A stretch of DNA of 64,000 nt from Litsea cubeba (lineage: Eukaryota; Streptophyta; Magnoliopsida; Laurales; Lauraceae), in contig CM022944.1 in assembly GCA_012931725.1 (NCBI GenBank), positions 64,001,982 to 64,065,981 of the forward strand. Reading direction: 5' to 3'. Below the pieces are notes generated by a model. That model was not told the origin of the DNA. It saw only the letters and a list, made by a program, of their open reading frames with translations, and made no database searches. Positions 1 to 10,561 of the stretch are shown here, piece after piece; position 1 is the first letter of the stretch, and each line of letters opens with the position of its first letter. The position numbers and the translations under genes are program-made.

Positions 1-208
1 AAAAATTTGGGGCTTTTAGTCAAAGAGAAATCCCTCTTACCAAGAGTATACAAAAATGGTTCCATGCCTCTTTTGAGTTGATTCGACCATAGAAAAGAGA
101 ATTCCAAGCCCCATGAGCTTCCAAAAATCAAACCATCCAGCCTCATCTACCAAATTGAGCCAAAATCTTGAAATTGACATTCTGCAAAAATCCAAACCAA
201 AACCTGGT

Positions 209-430
209 CCCCTAACTTGCCACATACAGCTTGTTAGGTCACAAGACCAAAACCAAAAACCAAAACCTGATCCCTTAACTTGCCACAAACAGCCTGTTAG
301 GTCACAAGATCAAAACCAAAATTGATCCCCCAACATTCCACATACAGCTTGTTGGGTCACATGGTCAAAACCAAACCCGACCCCCTAACCTGCCACATAC
401 AACCTGTTAGGTCATAAGGTCAAAACCCAA
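209..430 (+). repeat. About four tandem ~55-60 bp units before the polypurine tract
   Basis: Each unit reads roughly CCCCTAACTTGCCACATA, then CAGCYTGTTRGGTCACAAG, then a CAAAACCAAAA spacer. The same block occurs at about 21206-21425 and, with fewer units, at about 29970-30125, so unit number varies between copies of one family. The function is unknown. The position just upstream of the polypurine tract is constant. Confidence 0.75.
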
Positions 431-640
431 ATCCACATCCCTGATGTCATCTTCAAAACTTTGCTTCGAGATGGTACGTGATCCCTTTCACTACCATAAA
501 ATTCCCCTGGAAGCTCAAAAGGTTACAAATACCAAAAAGAAAGACTGCTCAAATATTCTTGGTCCAGTCATAGGCTCTCCTTCACAAATCTTTTCGAGGC
601 ACATCGACTACAAAAGTTAAGCAACTCGTCGCTGTACCTC

Positions 641-651
641 GAGGGGGCATT
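641..651 (+). other. Polypurine tract of Tat-1 copy B
   Basis: GAGGGGGCATT lies directly before TGTTGATACC, the start of the LTR. The same string precedes the LTRs at 21648 and 30357. In LTR retrotransposons this purine run resists RNase H and primes plus-strand DNA synthesis. Confidence 0.8.
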
Positions 652-1978
652 TGTTGATACCAAAAATGTCACTTTGCCTCTTCAAGATCCAAAGAGCTAC
701 ATGAAGTCGCAACCTGCCATAAATAGGCAATGCTACTTCCAAAAAATCAACTCTTGTCAGAATCAAATAAAAACTGCAAGTTCCTTCAAGACAGCCAAAA
801 GAGGAGTACACAAGAAGTTTCAGGCCATTTCAAAATCATTTGGCCTAACTTCGCTTCTCCGGCAGCTGAAAAGGAGCTCTCGGCAGCAAAAGCATCGGAG
901 ACGCCAAATCTTCGATCAGAGCCGATGGATGGTCTCAAAATACATCCAAAAGGCTCCGCGTCAAGTTTTGAGTCAAACCGACAACGTTTAACCCTACATC
1001 AATCCTCGAACAACTAAATCAGGCCTCTTGGCGGTGAAGCACTTCGGGACCATGGTTTTCAAGACAGAGCCTATGGATCATCTTAAAATGAATCCAATAG
1101 GTTCCCTGTCAAATTTCAAGCCAATCGGACATCGGTTGACCGTACATCAAGCCGTGACATCTTCATCGCGACAAAAGCAAGTCTACTGGTGATAGAACCC
1201 AAAACGGCTTCAAAACTCAAACTAAAGCCTATGGTTGGTCTTATTTATTGCTCAGGAGGTTTCACCTCAAATTTCAGGTTATTCCGACATCGTTTGGCCC
1301 AGTTTCAGCTTCTGACGGAAAATCGGCAACTCTGCGCGACAAAGTCTTCGACTTTCTCAGAAAATTGGAAACTTTGCAAAATAAAATGCAAGGATTCTCA
1401 TCACATTTTCTACAGGGAAGTCAGGCCAATAAATGATCAAAAATGTTAAAGAAAAATACAGAATAAAAAAAGAATAAAAAAACAGCAAAAACGGACACAA
1501 AACGGCACAAAAGGGGGAAAAAACCCCCCAGGGTCGTAGGCCCCTGCGACCCTGGGGCCCGGGATCGCCGGGAGGGCCCCAGAAACCCAGTTTTCGCCAT
1601 TTTTTCGCGATTCGAAGCGTCCGGCCATTGGTATTTTTAAAAATTCATACTTTTGAGATACTGAATCCTATGACAACCGTAAAAAACACGGGTCAATCAT
1701 CAAGAGTATCAAAATCAACATTAATCACCAACCGGTCAACCAAAAAAGTGTGCTTTCTACCTGACCGATCGAGAAATCGACAGGACAGATGGCACCGACC
1801 CGCTGTTGGCGACCAACACCTGAACTTACATGGTCATCCGATATCGATCTACATGAAGATCCATCGATGATCATCGCCAGAAGAATCCCAAAAGACGCGG
1901 CACGGCCTGCGACTCTTCAACTGCTCGGTGACCACTTAATGCGATTAATTGACTAGCTTTATTACAGTCATTAATCCA
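652..1978 (+). mobile_element. LTR B, first segment (older Tat-1 LTR)
   Basis: Starts with TGTTGATACC after a polypurine tract and runs collinear with the LTRs of element A until ATTAATCCA, where element A interrupts it. The continuation is at 24240. It is visibly more diverged from element A's LTRs than those are from each other, so it is the older sequence. It keeps the GC-rich hairpin block (about 1515-1580). Peptide-like frames inside it are chance frames in U3. Confidence 0.88.
1974..1978 (+). repeat. Target site duplication of element A, left copy
   Basis: ATCCA stands directly before the 5' TG of element A and again directly after its 3' CA (24235-24239). Across the element, the uninterrupted LTR sequence at 3470-3480 shows the single original ATCCA followed by TTTCTTTGGA, which fits one insertion event. 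Confidence 0.9.
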
Positions 1979-2974
1979 TGTTGACACCAAAAATGTCACT
2001 TTGCTTCTTCAAGATCCAAAGAGCTACATGAAGTCGTAACCTGCCATAAATAGGCAATGCTACTTCCAAAAATCAAATCTTGTCAGAATCAAACAAAAAC
2101 TGCAAGATCCTTCAAGAAAGCCAAAAGAGGAGTGCACAAGAAGTTTCGGGCCATTTCAAAATCATTTGGCCTAACTTCGCTTCTCCGACAGCCGAAAAGG
2201 AGCTCTCGGCGGCAAAAGCATCGGAGACACCAAATCTTCGATCAGAGCCGATGGATGGTCTCAAAATACTTCCAAAAGGCTCCACGTCAAGTTCCGAGTC
2301 AAACCAACAACGTTTGACCCTACATCAACCCTCGAACAGCTAAATCAAGCCTCTCGGCGGCGAGAACCACCGAGGCCATTACTCATCAGATAGAGCACAT
2401 GGACGGCTTCAAAATGCTTATAAAGGGCTACACGTCAAATTTCAGGTCATTTCGACAACATTTGACCATAGTTTGACGCTCGGAAGCCAAATCAGGCCTC
2501 TCGGCGGCAAAACTCTCCGGGACCATGGTTTCCAAGACAGAGCCTATGGATCATCTTAAAATGACTCCAATAGGTTCCCTGTCAAATTTCAAGTCAATCG
2601 GACATCGGTTGGCCGCATATCAAACCGCGACATCTTCATCGCGACAAAAGCAAGTCTACTGGTGATAGGACCCCAAACGGCTTCAAAACTCAAACAAAAG
2701 CCTATGGTTGGTCTTATTTATTGCTCAGGAGGCTTCGCACCAAATTTCAGGTCATTCCGACATCATTTGTCCCAGTTTCAGCTTCTGACGAAAAATCGGC
2801 AGCTCTGCGCGACAAAGTCTTCGGCTTTCTCAGGAAATTGGAAACTTTGCAAAATAAAATGCAAGGATTCTCATCAGGTTTCCTACAAAGAAATCAGGCC
2901 AATAAATGGTCAAAATGTCAAGGAAAAATACAGAAGAAAAAAGAATCGAAAAACAGCAAAAACGGACACAAACG

Positions 2975-3085
2975 GGACACAAAGGGGGGAAAACCCCCCA
3001 GGGTCGCAGACCCCTGCGACCCTGGCCCAGGGTCGCCGGCGACCTTGGAGCCCGGGGTCGCCGGGAAGGCCCCGGAAACCCCGAT
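2975..3085 (+). repeat. Cluster of GC-rich hairpins in LTR U3
   Basis: Three structures follow each other. GGGGGGAAAACCCCCC makes a 6-bp stem with an AAAA loop. GGGTCGCAG and CTGCGACCC form a 9-bp stem around ACCC. GGTCGCCGGCGACC is a perfect 14-bp palindrome. The block is present in the 3' LTR (22655-22750), where the middle stem grows to 12 bp (CAGGGTCGCAGG with CCTGCGACCCTG), and in shorter or altered form in LTR B and LTR C. Confidence 0.8.
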
Positions 3086-3486
3086 TTTCGCCGTTTTTTC
3101 GCGATTCGAAGAGCCCAGCCTCTGGTACTTTTCAAAATTCATGCTTTTGAGACACCAAATCCTCTGACATCCGTCCAAAACACGGGTCAATCATCAAGAG
3201 TATCGAAAACAATATTGATCGGCACCCGGTCAACCAAAAAAAGTGTGCTTTCTACCTGACCGATCGAGAAATCGACAGGACAGATGGCACCGACCTGCTG
3301 TTGGCAACAAACACCTGAAATTACATGGTCATCCGATGTCGATCTACATGAAGATCCATCGATGATCATCGACAGAAGAATCCCAAAAGACGCGGCACGG
3401 CCCGCGACTCTTCAACTGCTCGGCGACCACTTAATGCGATTAATTGACTAGCTTTATTACAGTCATTAATCCATTTCTTTGGACGG

Positions 3487-3731
3487 ACCAATCAGAAGCA
3501 AGCATCCGAGAGTTACAAGTCATGAGATTCATGGCATTTAACCCATGAAACTCCTCCCATCATGGCGATTAAAGGCGATTAAATGCCCTCAATCTCCTCC
3601 GGCCAATCAGAAGCCAAGAAAAAGGAGTTACAAAATAAAGAATTCAATTCTGTAACTCCTCCCTTTATGTAGCTTTATGACAATCAAAGCTCATAAACCC
3701 TCCTAAATGGCTACCTAAAAGCCTATAAATA
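3487..3731 (+). promoter_or_regulatory. Core promoter of the Tat-1 LTR: CCAAT boxes and TATA box
   Basis: CCAATCAGAAG occurs at about 3488 and 3602, and the canonical plant TATA box TATAAATA at 3724-3731 lies within the palindrome CCTATAAATAGG. The start site is expected about 30 bp downstream. The same arrangement is at 23153-23401 in the 3' LTR and at about 31812-32058 in LTR C. Confidence 0.72.
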
Positions 3732-3867
3732 GGAGAGCTCTCTAAGAAGAAAGGATCATCAGAAAAAAGCACAAACACACAGACAGACAGAAGCACAGAA
3801 ATCTAGAGAAGGAAAAGAGAGAAAACTCTGCGGAAGTTCTACACTGGCCACCGCTACAAGGTGACAA

Positions 3868-3898
3868 AAGTCCCTTGGGGGGTACCCCCCCCAAGGTC
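3868..3898 (+). repeat. Strong hairpin in R-U5
   Basis: CCTTGGGGGG, then TA, then a C-run and CCAAGG form an almost perfect inverted repeat centred on GGTACC. It is intact in the 5' LTR, LTR B (about 26412) and LTR C (about 32220), but in the 3' LTR of element A the left arm is missing (about 23535). It would fold in the leader of the genomic RNA. Confidence 0.7.
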
Positions 3899-4208
3899 CT
3901 TGCCTTCTCCTCCTGCTTCCAATGGCTTAGACATGGCTTTTCAAGCCCGTCTACTCGGCTTTTCATTGGACATAGGACCTCCGTTTGGTCTTTGTCCTCT
4001 AAAAACCTGAGGTTATAGCCAAGCCAAGTGAATCAATAGCATCCTCTGTTCTCATCTGCATGGATGATGGCGAAGCCCACATATGGCTTGCGACCGTCAA
4101 TCTAAACGGGTCCCCCACAATCTCCTGAGAAGTTAGATCCTCCTTTTCTTGCTTTTCATTGTAGTTTGTATTTTTTCAAAAGAGACAAAAATCACAACTC
4201 TTGTCTTT

Positions 4209-4310
4209 CATTATTGATAAGGATTGTAAATCGGCTATAAACGCCAAAAATCGGCTATAAACGCCAAAATCGGCTATAAATGCCAAAAAAATCGCCTTTC
4301 ACGGCAAACC
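4209..4310 (+). repeat. Short array of CGGCTATAAACGCC units in U5
   Basis: Three or four units of AATCGGCTATAAACGCCAAA type. The same array is in the 3' LTR (23881-23975) and LTR B (26775-26865). A related, longer array lies at 15066-15420 inside the element. Each unit has GGC and GCC arms around TATAAA. Confidence 0.75.
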
Positions 4311-4550
4311 AAGAAAAATGTCTCTTTTCTTAAATATATGTGCAATGGAAAACTTGAAAGAAGTTGATTTCCTTTTTACTTGCGAAGGTTGATCTCCGGA
4401 TCAAGTAAAATAGAAAATCTGGCACACCCGCACAAAAAAAGAAATGTTGATGCACGCCCCTGCCCCCCGGTTACGAAAGGGTCGGAACCAAACGGACTCC
4501 CACGTCCGCCGACCTCGGTAGGAACCGAGCAGGAGTGCGGTCCATCAAGC

Positions 4551-4572
4551 TGGCTCCACCCGGTGGGACTCG
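4551..4572 (+). other. Primer binding site of element A (tRNA-Lys-like)
   Basis: TGGCTCCACCCGGTGGGACT begins three bases after the LTR end. It starts with TGG, as required to pair with the tRNA CCA end. It resembles the complement of a plant tRNA-Lys 3' end (TGGCGCCCACCGTGGGGCTC) with a few mismatches and a gap, as judged from memory of the tRNA. Which tRNA is used is therefore tentative; the position is secure. Confidence 0.65.
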
Positions 4573-6192
4573 TTTATTTGAGAACACGATGCTAGAAATG
4601 AAATATTTGCATATCATATATTTTGCTCTATGCTTATATTTCTTTTCTCGATTCCTTGGCTACTTTATAATTGGTGGCCTATGTTGGATTCCGCATCTAA
4701 AAAAAATGAGATGAGATTTTTGTTTGGAAATTTCTAATTCTTTGAATTTATTTCCACTCTTTCTCTTTTAAAAAAAAAATCAGATTTTTCAGTTTGGATT
4801 CAAAATTGAGAAACTTTGATCCTCTCTCTTCTGGGCACTGGCGCTCACGGAAATCGCTGAGACCGTGTTCGGATCGGGGATTGGGCCATTGTTTCTCTTC
4901 GATGAGTTCATTAAAGATCTAAAAAAAATATATAAATAAAAAAAAAGATAAAAAAAATTTAGATTTCTCATTTTGGATTCAAAATTGAGAAACCTTGATC
5001 CGTTCCTATCGTTCATCGCGCTTGCAGAAATGTTGAGCCTGTTCGACTAAGGTTTGGGGCCATCGTTTCTCTTCGATGAGTTCATTAAAAAAATATAATA
5101 AAATAAAAATAATTAAAAAAAAAGACATAGACCACTAAGGTTAAACCAACTGTGTTCTTTGATCATGGTTGATTCAAAGAAAAGCCTTGTCCAGAGTGTG
5201 GAGACAGCTTGACTGTTCTAGGCAAGGGTCCTCCAAACGGGTTCATTAAGTAATCCTACCCTTACCTGGGGGCAATTCTATCAATCAAGATTTCATAAGA
5301 CTGGGTTAGGAGGCCTATGTGTACTCTCTCGTCTTTTAAATAAATTTTAAAAGATATATATATAATTTTTTTAAAAAAAATTAAAAAATTAAAATAAAAA
5401 ATAAAAAATAAAAAATTTTCAAAAAAAAAAATCTTAAAAAAATATAAAAAATAAATAAAAAATAAAGAAAAAGATTTAAAAAAAAAATCTTCAAAATCTT
5501 CAAAAAAAAAAAAAAACTTCCGCCATTTTGGGTTCAGATTAGAGAAATCTTGGTCTTCTCCTTTTTGAGCACTGGCGCTCGTGGAAATCGCTGAGCCCGT
5601 GTTCAGATTGGAGTGCCTTTTGCTCTCTTTGATGAACCCGATATTGGCCTTTCAAAAAAAAAAATCGTCATTTTTAGATTCAGATTCGAGAAATTACGGT
5701 TCATTTCTTTCTGAGCACTGGCGCTCGCGGAAATCGCTGAGCCCGTATTTAGATTGGAATACCATCTGCTCTCTTTGACGAATCCAATTTTAACCTTTCA
5801 AAACAGAGAATCTCATCTCATAGATGCGGTCTCAAAACATTTGTGTCTAGCGGTACTAGTACGCCCTTTTAGGGTCTACTGTATTGCGACCGACACATCT
5901 GTAACTCCAACTTTATATTCTTCTTTCCTCGAGCAAGCTCTGCTTCTCGATAAGTCGAATTTAAGTTCACAATTGCTTCTAGCAGTCAGTGGGATGCCCA
6001 TTCTGGGCTTACCATACCTGCGATCAGAACAATTGTACCCTCTATGGCGTTTTGCCTTCTTCATGTTTCTTGGGTCATCTTCCTCTAGCAATTTGAAAAG
6101 ACGAAACTATAGAACTTCCCATTTATGATCATTATATTCTTGTGATTACTATTGGATGTGGTCTTGTTTCAGAAATTTTTGAAAAACTAACA
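4573..6192 (+). repeat. Untranslated leader of element A with degenerate tandem repeats
   Basis: No coherent coding region. Four degenerate copies of one module lie at about 4789-4920, 4967-5080, 5524-5650 and 5662-5800. Each has AGAAAYYTTGATC, a GAGCACTGGCGCTCGYGGAA-like core, GAAATCGCTGAGCCCGT and CTCTTTGATGAA. They are separated by A/T-rich low-complexity DNA (about 5340-5520). Long repeat-bearing leaders are usual in large Tat elements. Confidence 0.65.
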
Positions 6193-6762
6193 ATGGCAGC
6201 TTCACTAACCATTACTTTCGATGAAAACAAGCACCAACTCATGCTTCAACAGAAGCAAACCTCGCGCACTTACAAGCGCCCCATCAGCTGCCGAAGCGTC
6301 AACTCCCTCGGTAACTCTCTGAACTCTAGGTCGACCTCGACTCCCCGGACTATCGTCTTTGGGACGCTGGGACCATTCCGACTTCCTGAGGAACAAACTG
6401 CTCCCTTCAAGAAGCAGAAACTCGCCTCTCAACGTGTCATTACCGTGACACCAAAGGCGAGCGCCAGAAGGCCTGAAGCCCGTGGCAGCCCCACGAAGCC
6501 TCGACCTGCAAACGATCAGGTCTATCCCAAGACTTGGTCCCCAAGACCTTCACCAAAACAAAGAAGGTCCCAAAAGCCAGCATTCCTGGCCCCACTCAAG
6601 GAGAACCAGTTCTACCCTCTTGCTTACATGAAAGAGGAGAGACCCATCTCCAACCTGACTCTTCAGTCAACCCAGCATGAGCCGGCTTGTTCCTACAAGC
6701 CCAAAATCAGATCATGCATCACAAGGCCTCTACAAGCACCTGCTAAGAGACACGCTTCCTGA
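6193..6762 (+). pseudogene. Probable start of the gag region, frame-broken
   Basis: An open stretch begins with ATGGCAGCTTCACTAACC at 6193 (codons continue upstream to 6142) and ends in TGA at 6760. The product is basic, Pro/Ser/Arg-rich and without a domain I recognise. It is followed at once, in another phase, by the capsid-like part of gag: that phase is open from 6747, after a TAA at 6744, and reads LTHFKGEDHP before the Met at 6795. I infer that the gag N-terminus was encoded here and that a frameshift near 6740-6760 separates it. It could instead be a short upstream frame. Confidence 0.45.
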
Positions 6763-9700
6763 CTCACTTCAAAGGTGAGGATCATCCCGCTACTATGGCT
6801 CAGCTGTGCAGCCTAAAACAGGGGGAGAATGAATCAACATATGACTTCATTCACAAGTGGAAAGCAATGGCATACAAATGCTCTGATGTATTGCCACAAG
6901 CGTCACTAGTCGACATTTGCCGAAACAACATGAGAGCCAGAATCCGCTCCATGATCATCGGCAACAAATCAAAAAACCTGGGAGAACTCCTAGAAGCTTC
7001 CATGGAAGCTGAAACGGTGATTAAAGACCTCAACAGTCAAAAATCATCAAGAAAAGAGCCAACCGCCATTGCAACCTCTAAACCAAAGAAAAAAGAGGTC
7101 CTCAATGTGCAGACCAAGTCAGCTCCTCAGCCACCAAAGAAAGCTGAAAATAAAGTTGCTGGTAAGAGACCTGAACTCTCTGATGCCTTCAAAGAACGAG
7201 TAGAGAAGAAATACTTTTTTGATGAAGACATTGATGAAATCTTCGGGGCTCTTGTGGCAAACGGCAAGCTCACCTTGCCTGAACCAAAAAGACCGGGTGA
7301 TGTTGGCAAAACCAACGATCCTCGGTACTGTCCATACCACCAGATGATCTCACATCCTCTCAATCAATGCTTCGTTGTGAGAGAGAAAATAAATGAGATG
7401 TGGAAAAACGAAGTCATCACCTTTGACAAAAACTATGGGTCTGCCTCCGTCAACATGGTGACATGTGGACAAACATCAAAATCACCAAAGAAGAAGATCA
7501 CTACTTCCTTCAAGGTGATAAACTCAATCCAAGCGTCCGAGGAACTGGTTCCTTACCCGACACCAGACGGACAACCGATATGGGTACATCCCGATCTCCT
7601 GGAAGATGAAAATTGGGAGGTCGTGAAAATAAAGCCTACAGCTCAACAGCGAAGGCAGGCTAGGAAACATCTCCTCAAGCTCAAACGGCAAGAGAAGACC
7701 CAGCCAAAACTAGAGGTCAAAGAAAAGGCAGAGGCTTCCTCTACCGCTTCACTGGAGGCAACAAAAACATCCCTTCCAGAGACTTCAAAGGGGGTAAGGA
7801 AATTCACTCTCAGTGATTTCATGCCACCTCAATTCAAAGAAGCCATGCAGGAGGCATCATACTCTTGCAATTCAGTAGTTGGATTCTCCATTGATGGATA
7901 CGAATCCAGCGACACCGATGATGGATTCGAATCCAACTACACAGATGAGTGGGAGGAGTCCCTTGAAACAGGAGAGTATCTCTCCGATGAAGAATGGGTT
8001 CCTGAGTCTCATCTTATGCCAGTAATCTGGTATGACCCCCTACAGCCACAAGGATCCTGGTCTGATGACGAAGAATACCAAGAGGCTGTACAAGAAAATG
8101 CTGCTGACTCAGCACCTCTCATTACTCCAGTGGGAATCAACCATGTTGAGCCACAAAGAGTTGATGAAGAAGAAGATCCGGCTCCCATGCCTAATCTTGA
8201 AGAATATGCAAGGATCTTGCAGCGACTCGCTCTAGAACAAGAGCAAGAACGCGTCAACGAGCCTCCTCGCAACCCAGAGCCTGAAGTCCCTGAAGACCAT
8301 CAGGTACATTCTCCCTTAACTCCTGAAAATGGAGAAAATTGCTGGATAGACGATCCTCTCACATCCAAGGATGAGTCTGACTCCGATCAGGCAACGTCTC
8401 CCGTCAGAGCTTCCTGTAATGTGATAATTCGGGATTATAGCTCTTCCGAAGCATCGTCTGATGAGAGCACTTACACTCCGGCGACGCCTAGCAATATATC
8501 TTCTGGAGCCACCTCGTCTCACGTGACTTTCATTGAGATGACACCCTCTCAGGTTTCTTCTCCTGAGACTGTGACTTCAAAGTTCACACCCTTCCTGACT
8601 GAAGAATTCCCAGCCATTGATGCTTGGGATGATGAATTAGTCAACGAAGAAGAAAGGTTGCTGGATGCTGTTCAGGACTTGTTCCCAGAAAATGCTCCGT
8701 GCAACACGATCACTGAGGATGGCAACTCTGCTGCTGATTCATCCTCAGCAAATGAAAAACGACAGCCTCTTGATCTTGAAGACAATCTTCCAAACAAAGA
8801 CCCTTCTCAAGAAGCTCTCGAAGTTGGTAGAGGCACCCGCTCTGGCCGGGACCGCCACAAAAATTACAACCAATCTTCCTTTACATATGTAAATCCTTCG
8901 GGAAAAGATGTTGTAAGCGCCCCTAGTGGCAACAATGATGAACATGCAGGCCCTAAGGAGGCTTTCAAGTATGACTTGATTGAACACTTCAAGCACATAC
9001 CTGCACGTCTACACATCCTAGATTTGTTGCGAATGTCTCCGCACACTCGTGATAATCTCATCTCGGAATTACAAAAGCTGAATGAGGATGTCGACAAACA
9101 TGCCCCGCAAGTCCTCCAAATTGAAATGGATTACCGGGTCAAAAACTCAGAAGCCTCCTCAAAGGGAGAAAAGAAGAAAACTGAGGGATCATGCATTGAA
9201 TGCCTCTCGGTTAAAAAAACAGCCAGTGCAACCATCGCCTTCACAAAGGACGACCTCCTACTTGGAGAAACCAGGCATAACCGACCCCTGTACCTCACAG
9301 GGTATATCAAGGAAATGCCTATGCACAGAGTTCAGATCGACCCAGGTTCTGCACTCAACCTCATCTCCACATCGGCTCTTGAAGAGTTGGGCATCCCACC
9401 CAGCAAGCTGAGCCACACATCTGTATCTATCTTTGGATACGATGGGAGTACTCAAAGGCCTATCGGCAAAATCAGGTTCAAGTTGCGGATTGGTGATCTT
9501 ATCTCTGAGGTCACAGTGTATGCAATAAAAACCCCTTCATGCTACAACATCCTTCTCGGATGCCCTTGGATCCACGAGAATGGTGTTGTCCCTTCAACTC
9601 TACATCAATGCATCAAGTTTGTTGGCGACGACGGCATGATACATCGAGTCTTTGCGGACAGAAAACCCGTCAAAGGTAAAGAAGTCCACTTCGCAGACTC

Positions 9701-9959
9701 ACAGATGTATGAAGGTGAAAAAGAAGAAGAGGAGAAGCACACAGCATCCTTTGCCGAAAATCTCCAGAAAGATAAAGGCAAAGCTCCTCAACAATCACCG
9801 GAAGAAAACAAACCATCCGGTAAATCCGAAGAGAGCATTCAAACTCCCTTCATCATCTCCCTCAAACCTTCAAAGCCTTTGGTCATCACAACTAAAGTAA
9901 AGAAGGCAAAGCAAAAGCCTGGGGGCAAATTTGTTGTCTCTTTCGTATCTATCATGTAA
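6747..9959 (+). pseudogene. gag and protease of element A
   Basis: About 1070 codons open to TAA at 9957. The first ~90 residues after Met 6795 resemble the Ty3/gypsy capsid C-terminus (SLKQGENESTYDFIHKWKA). A CCHC-like segment follows (CPYHQMISHPLNQC, near 7327-7370) of the CxYHx(4-6)HxxxxC type seen in Tat gag. The middle (about 7800-8800) is long, acidic and Ser/Pro-rich. A retropepsin domain lies at about 9280-9640: the active site is DPGSALN and a second hallmark is ILLGCPWIH. The frame continues in phase past the TAA to 10313, so the stop is probably a point mutation rather than the natural end. Gag packages the RNA and PR cleaves the polyprotein. Confidence 0.85.
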
Positions 9960-10561
9960 GACACGGACTCGGATTCAGAGCCGGAAGACGACACATCGTC
10001 AAGCCAAGCTGACACTCAGCAAGTTCAGCCTGCTCTCACTCCAATGGAGATAACTTCTGACATAGAAGATCCTACGTCAGCTTCCTTCGTTGTTCCAGCA
10101 ACTTCAGCAAAGGAAAAGCCGATCTTCTTCCATAGATCGGATGCTTCTTCATCAAACTCCATGCTTGAACCTTTCCAAAATAAAGGTATGCCTCAACTAT
10201 CCTTATACAGTTCTGTGGCACGAGCTATTATGAAGAAAATGGGCTATGACGCTCAAAACCCAGTCAGTTTGGGAGAAGGACGCAGTATTCTCACGCCATT
10301 GGGGCCCTCTTGACCAAAAGCCTGCTGGAAGATTGGAGACTCTACGGCTATGTAGAAAAGTCTTCACACGGGTTAGGGTATGATCCCGACACTCCCTTGA
10401 GACAGTTGACACAAAGGCTTAAAAGTTAATATACTGACCAAGCCTCAACTTCTCAAGTCCATGAAGACATCGATCTCCCTGGATATCTCTTTGATGAGTC
10501 ATCTGACAAAGATCCAGGAAGCTCATCCAATTGGCACGATTTCTCCGAAAATGAAGAGGAG
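9960..10561 (+). pseudogene. Protease-RT linker with a G-patch-like motif
   Basis: In phase with gag-PR after the TAA at 9957, an acidic stretch leads to VARAIMKKMGYDAQNPVSLG, which looks like the G-patch found in this position in Tat elements. The phase then changes at about 10310 (TGA at 10311). A second phase continues with LLTKSLLEDWRLYGY and GLGYDP to TAA at 10427, and then joins the RT frame. There is also a GTAAG at 9956-9960. Ogre-type elements are known to carry an intron between protease and RT, so part of this could be intronic. I see no strong acceptor. Confidence 0.6.

Larger units (their letters stand above)
1..651 (+). mobile_element. 3' internal end of an older Tat-1 element (copy B)
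   Basis: Non-coding sequence that matches the stretches before the other two Tat-1 LTR starts (about 20940-21647 and 29770-30356). It carries a tandem repeat and ends in a polypurine tract directly before an LTR start. This shows that the LTR starting at 652 is the 3' LTR of an element whose body lies left of the window. The short reading frames here are not conserved in phase between copies, so I call none of them genes. Confidence 0.8.
1979..4547 (+). mobile_element. 5' LTR of element A
   Basis: Bounded by TGTTGACACC and TCCATCA, 2569 bp, matching 21648-24234. U3 carries a GC-rich hairpin block, two CCAAT boxes and a TATA box. R-U5 carries a strong hairpin (about 3870-3900) and a short array of GGCTATAAACGCC units. 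Transcription of the element should start near 3755. Frames such as the one at 2662-3150 are non-coding U3 sequence with no family match. Confidence 0.92.

Noticed and set aside
2662..3150. A 162-codon frame in the LTR, with relatives at 22328-22849 and 1189-1449
   Set aside because: Similar frames recur only because the LTRs are repeats. The length and phase change with small indels, there is no domain, and the region is U3 with hairpins.
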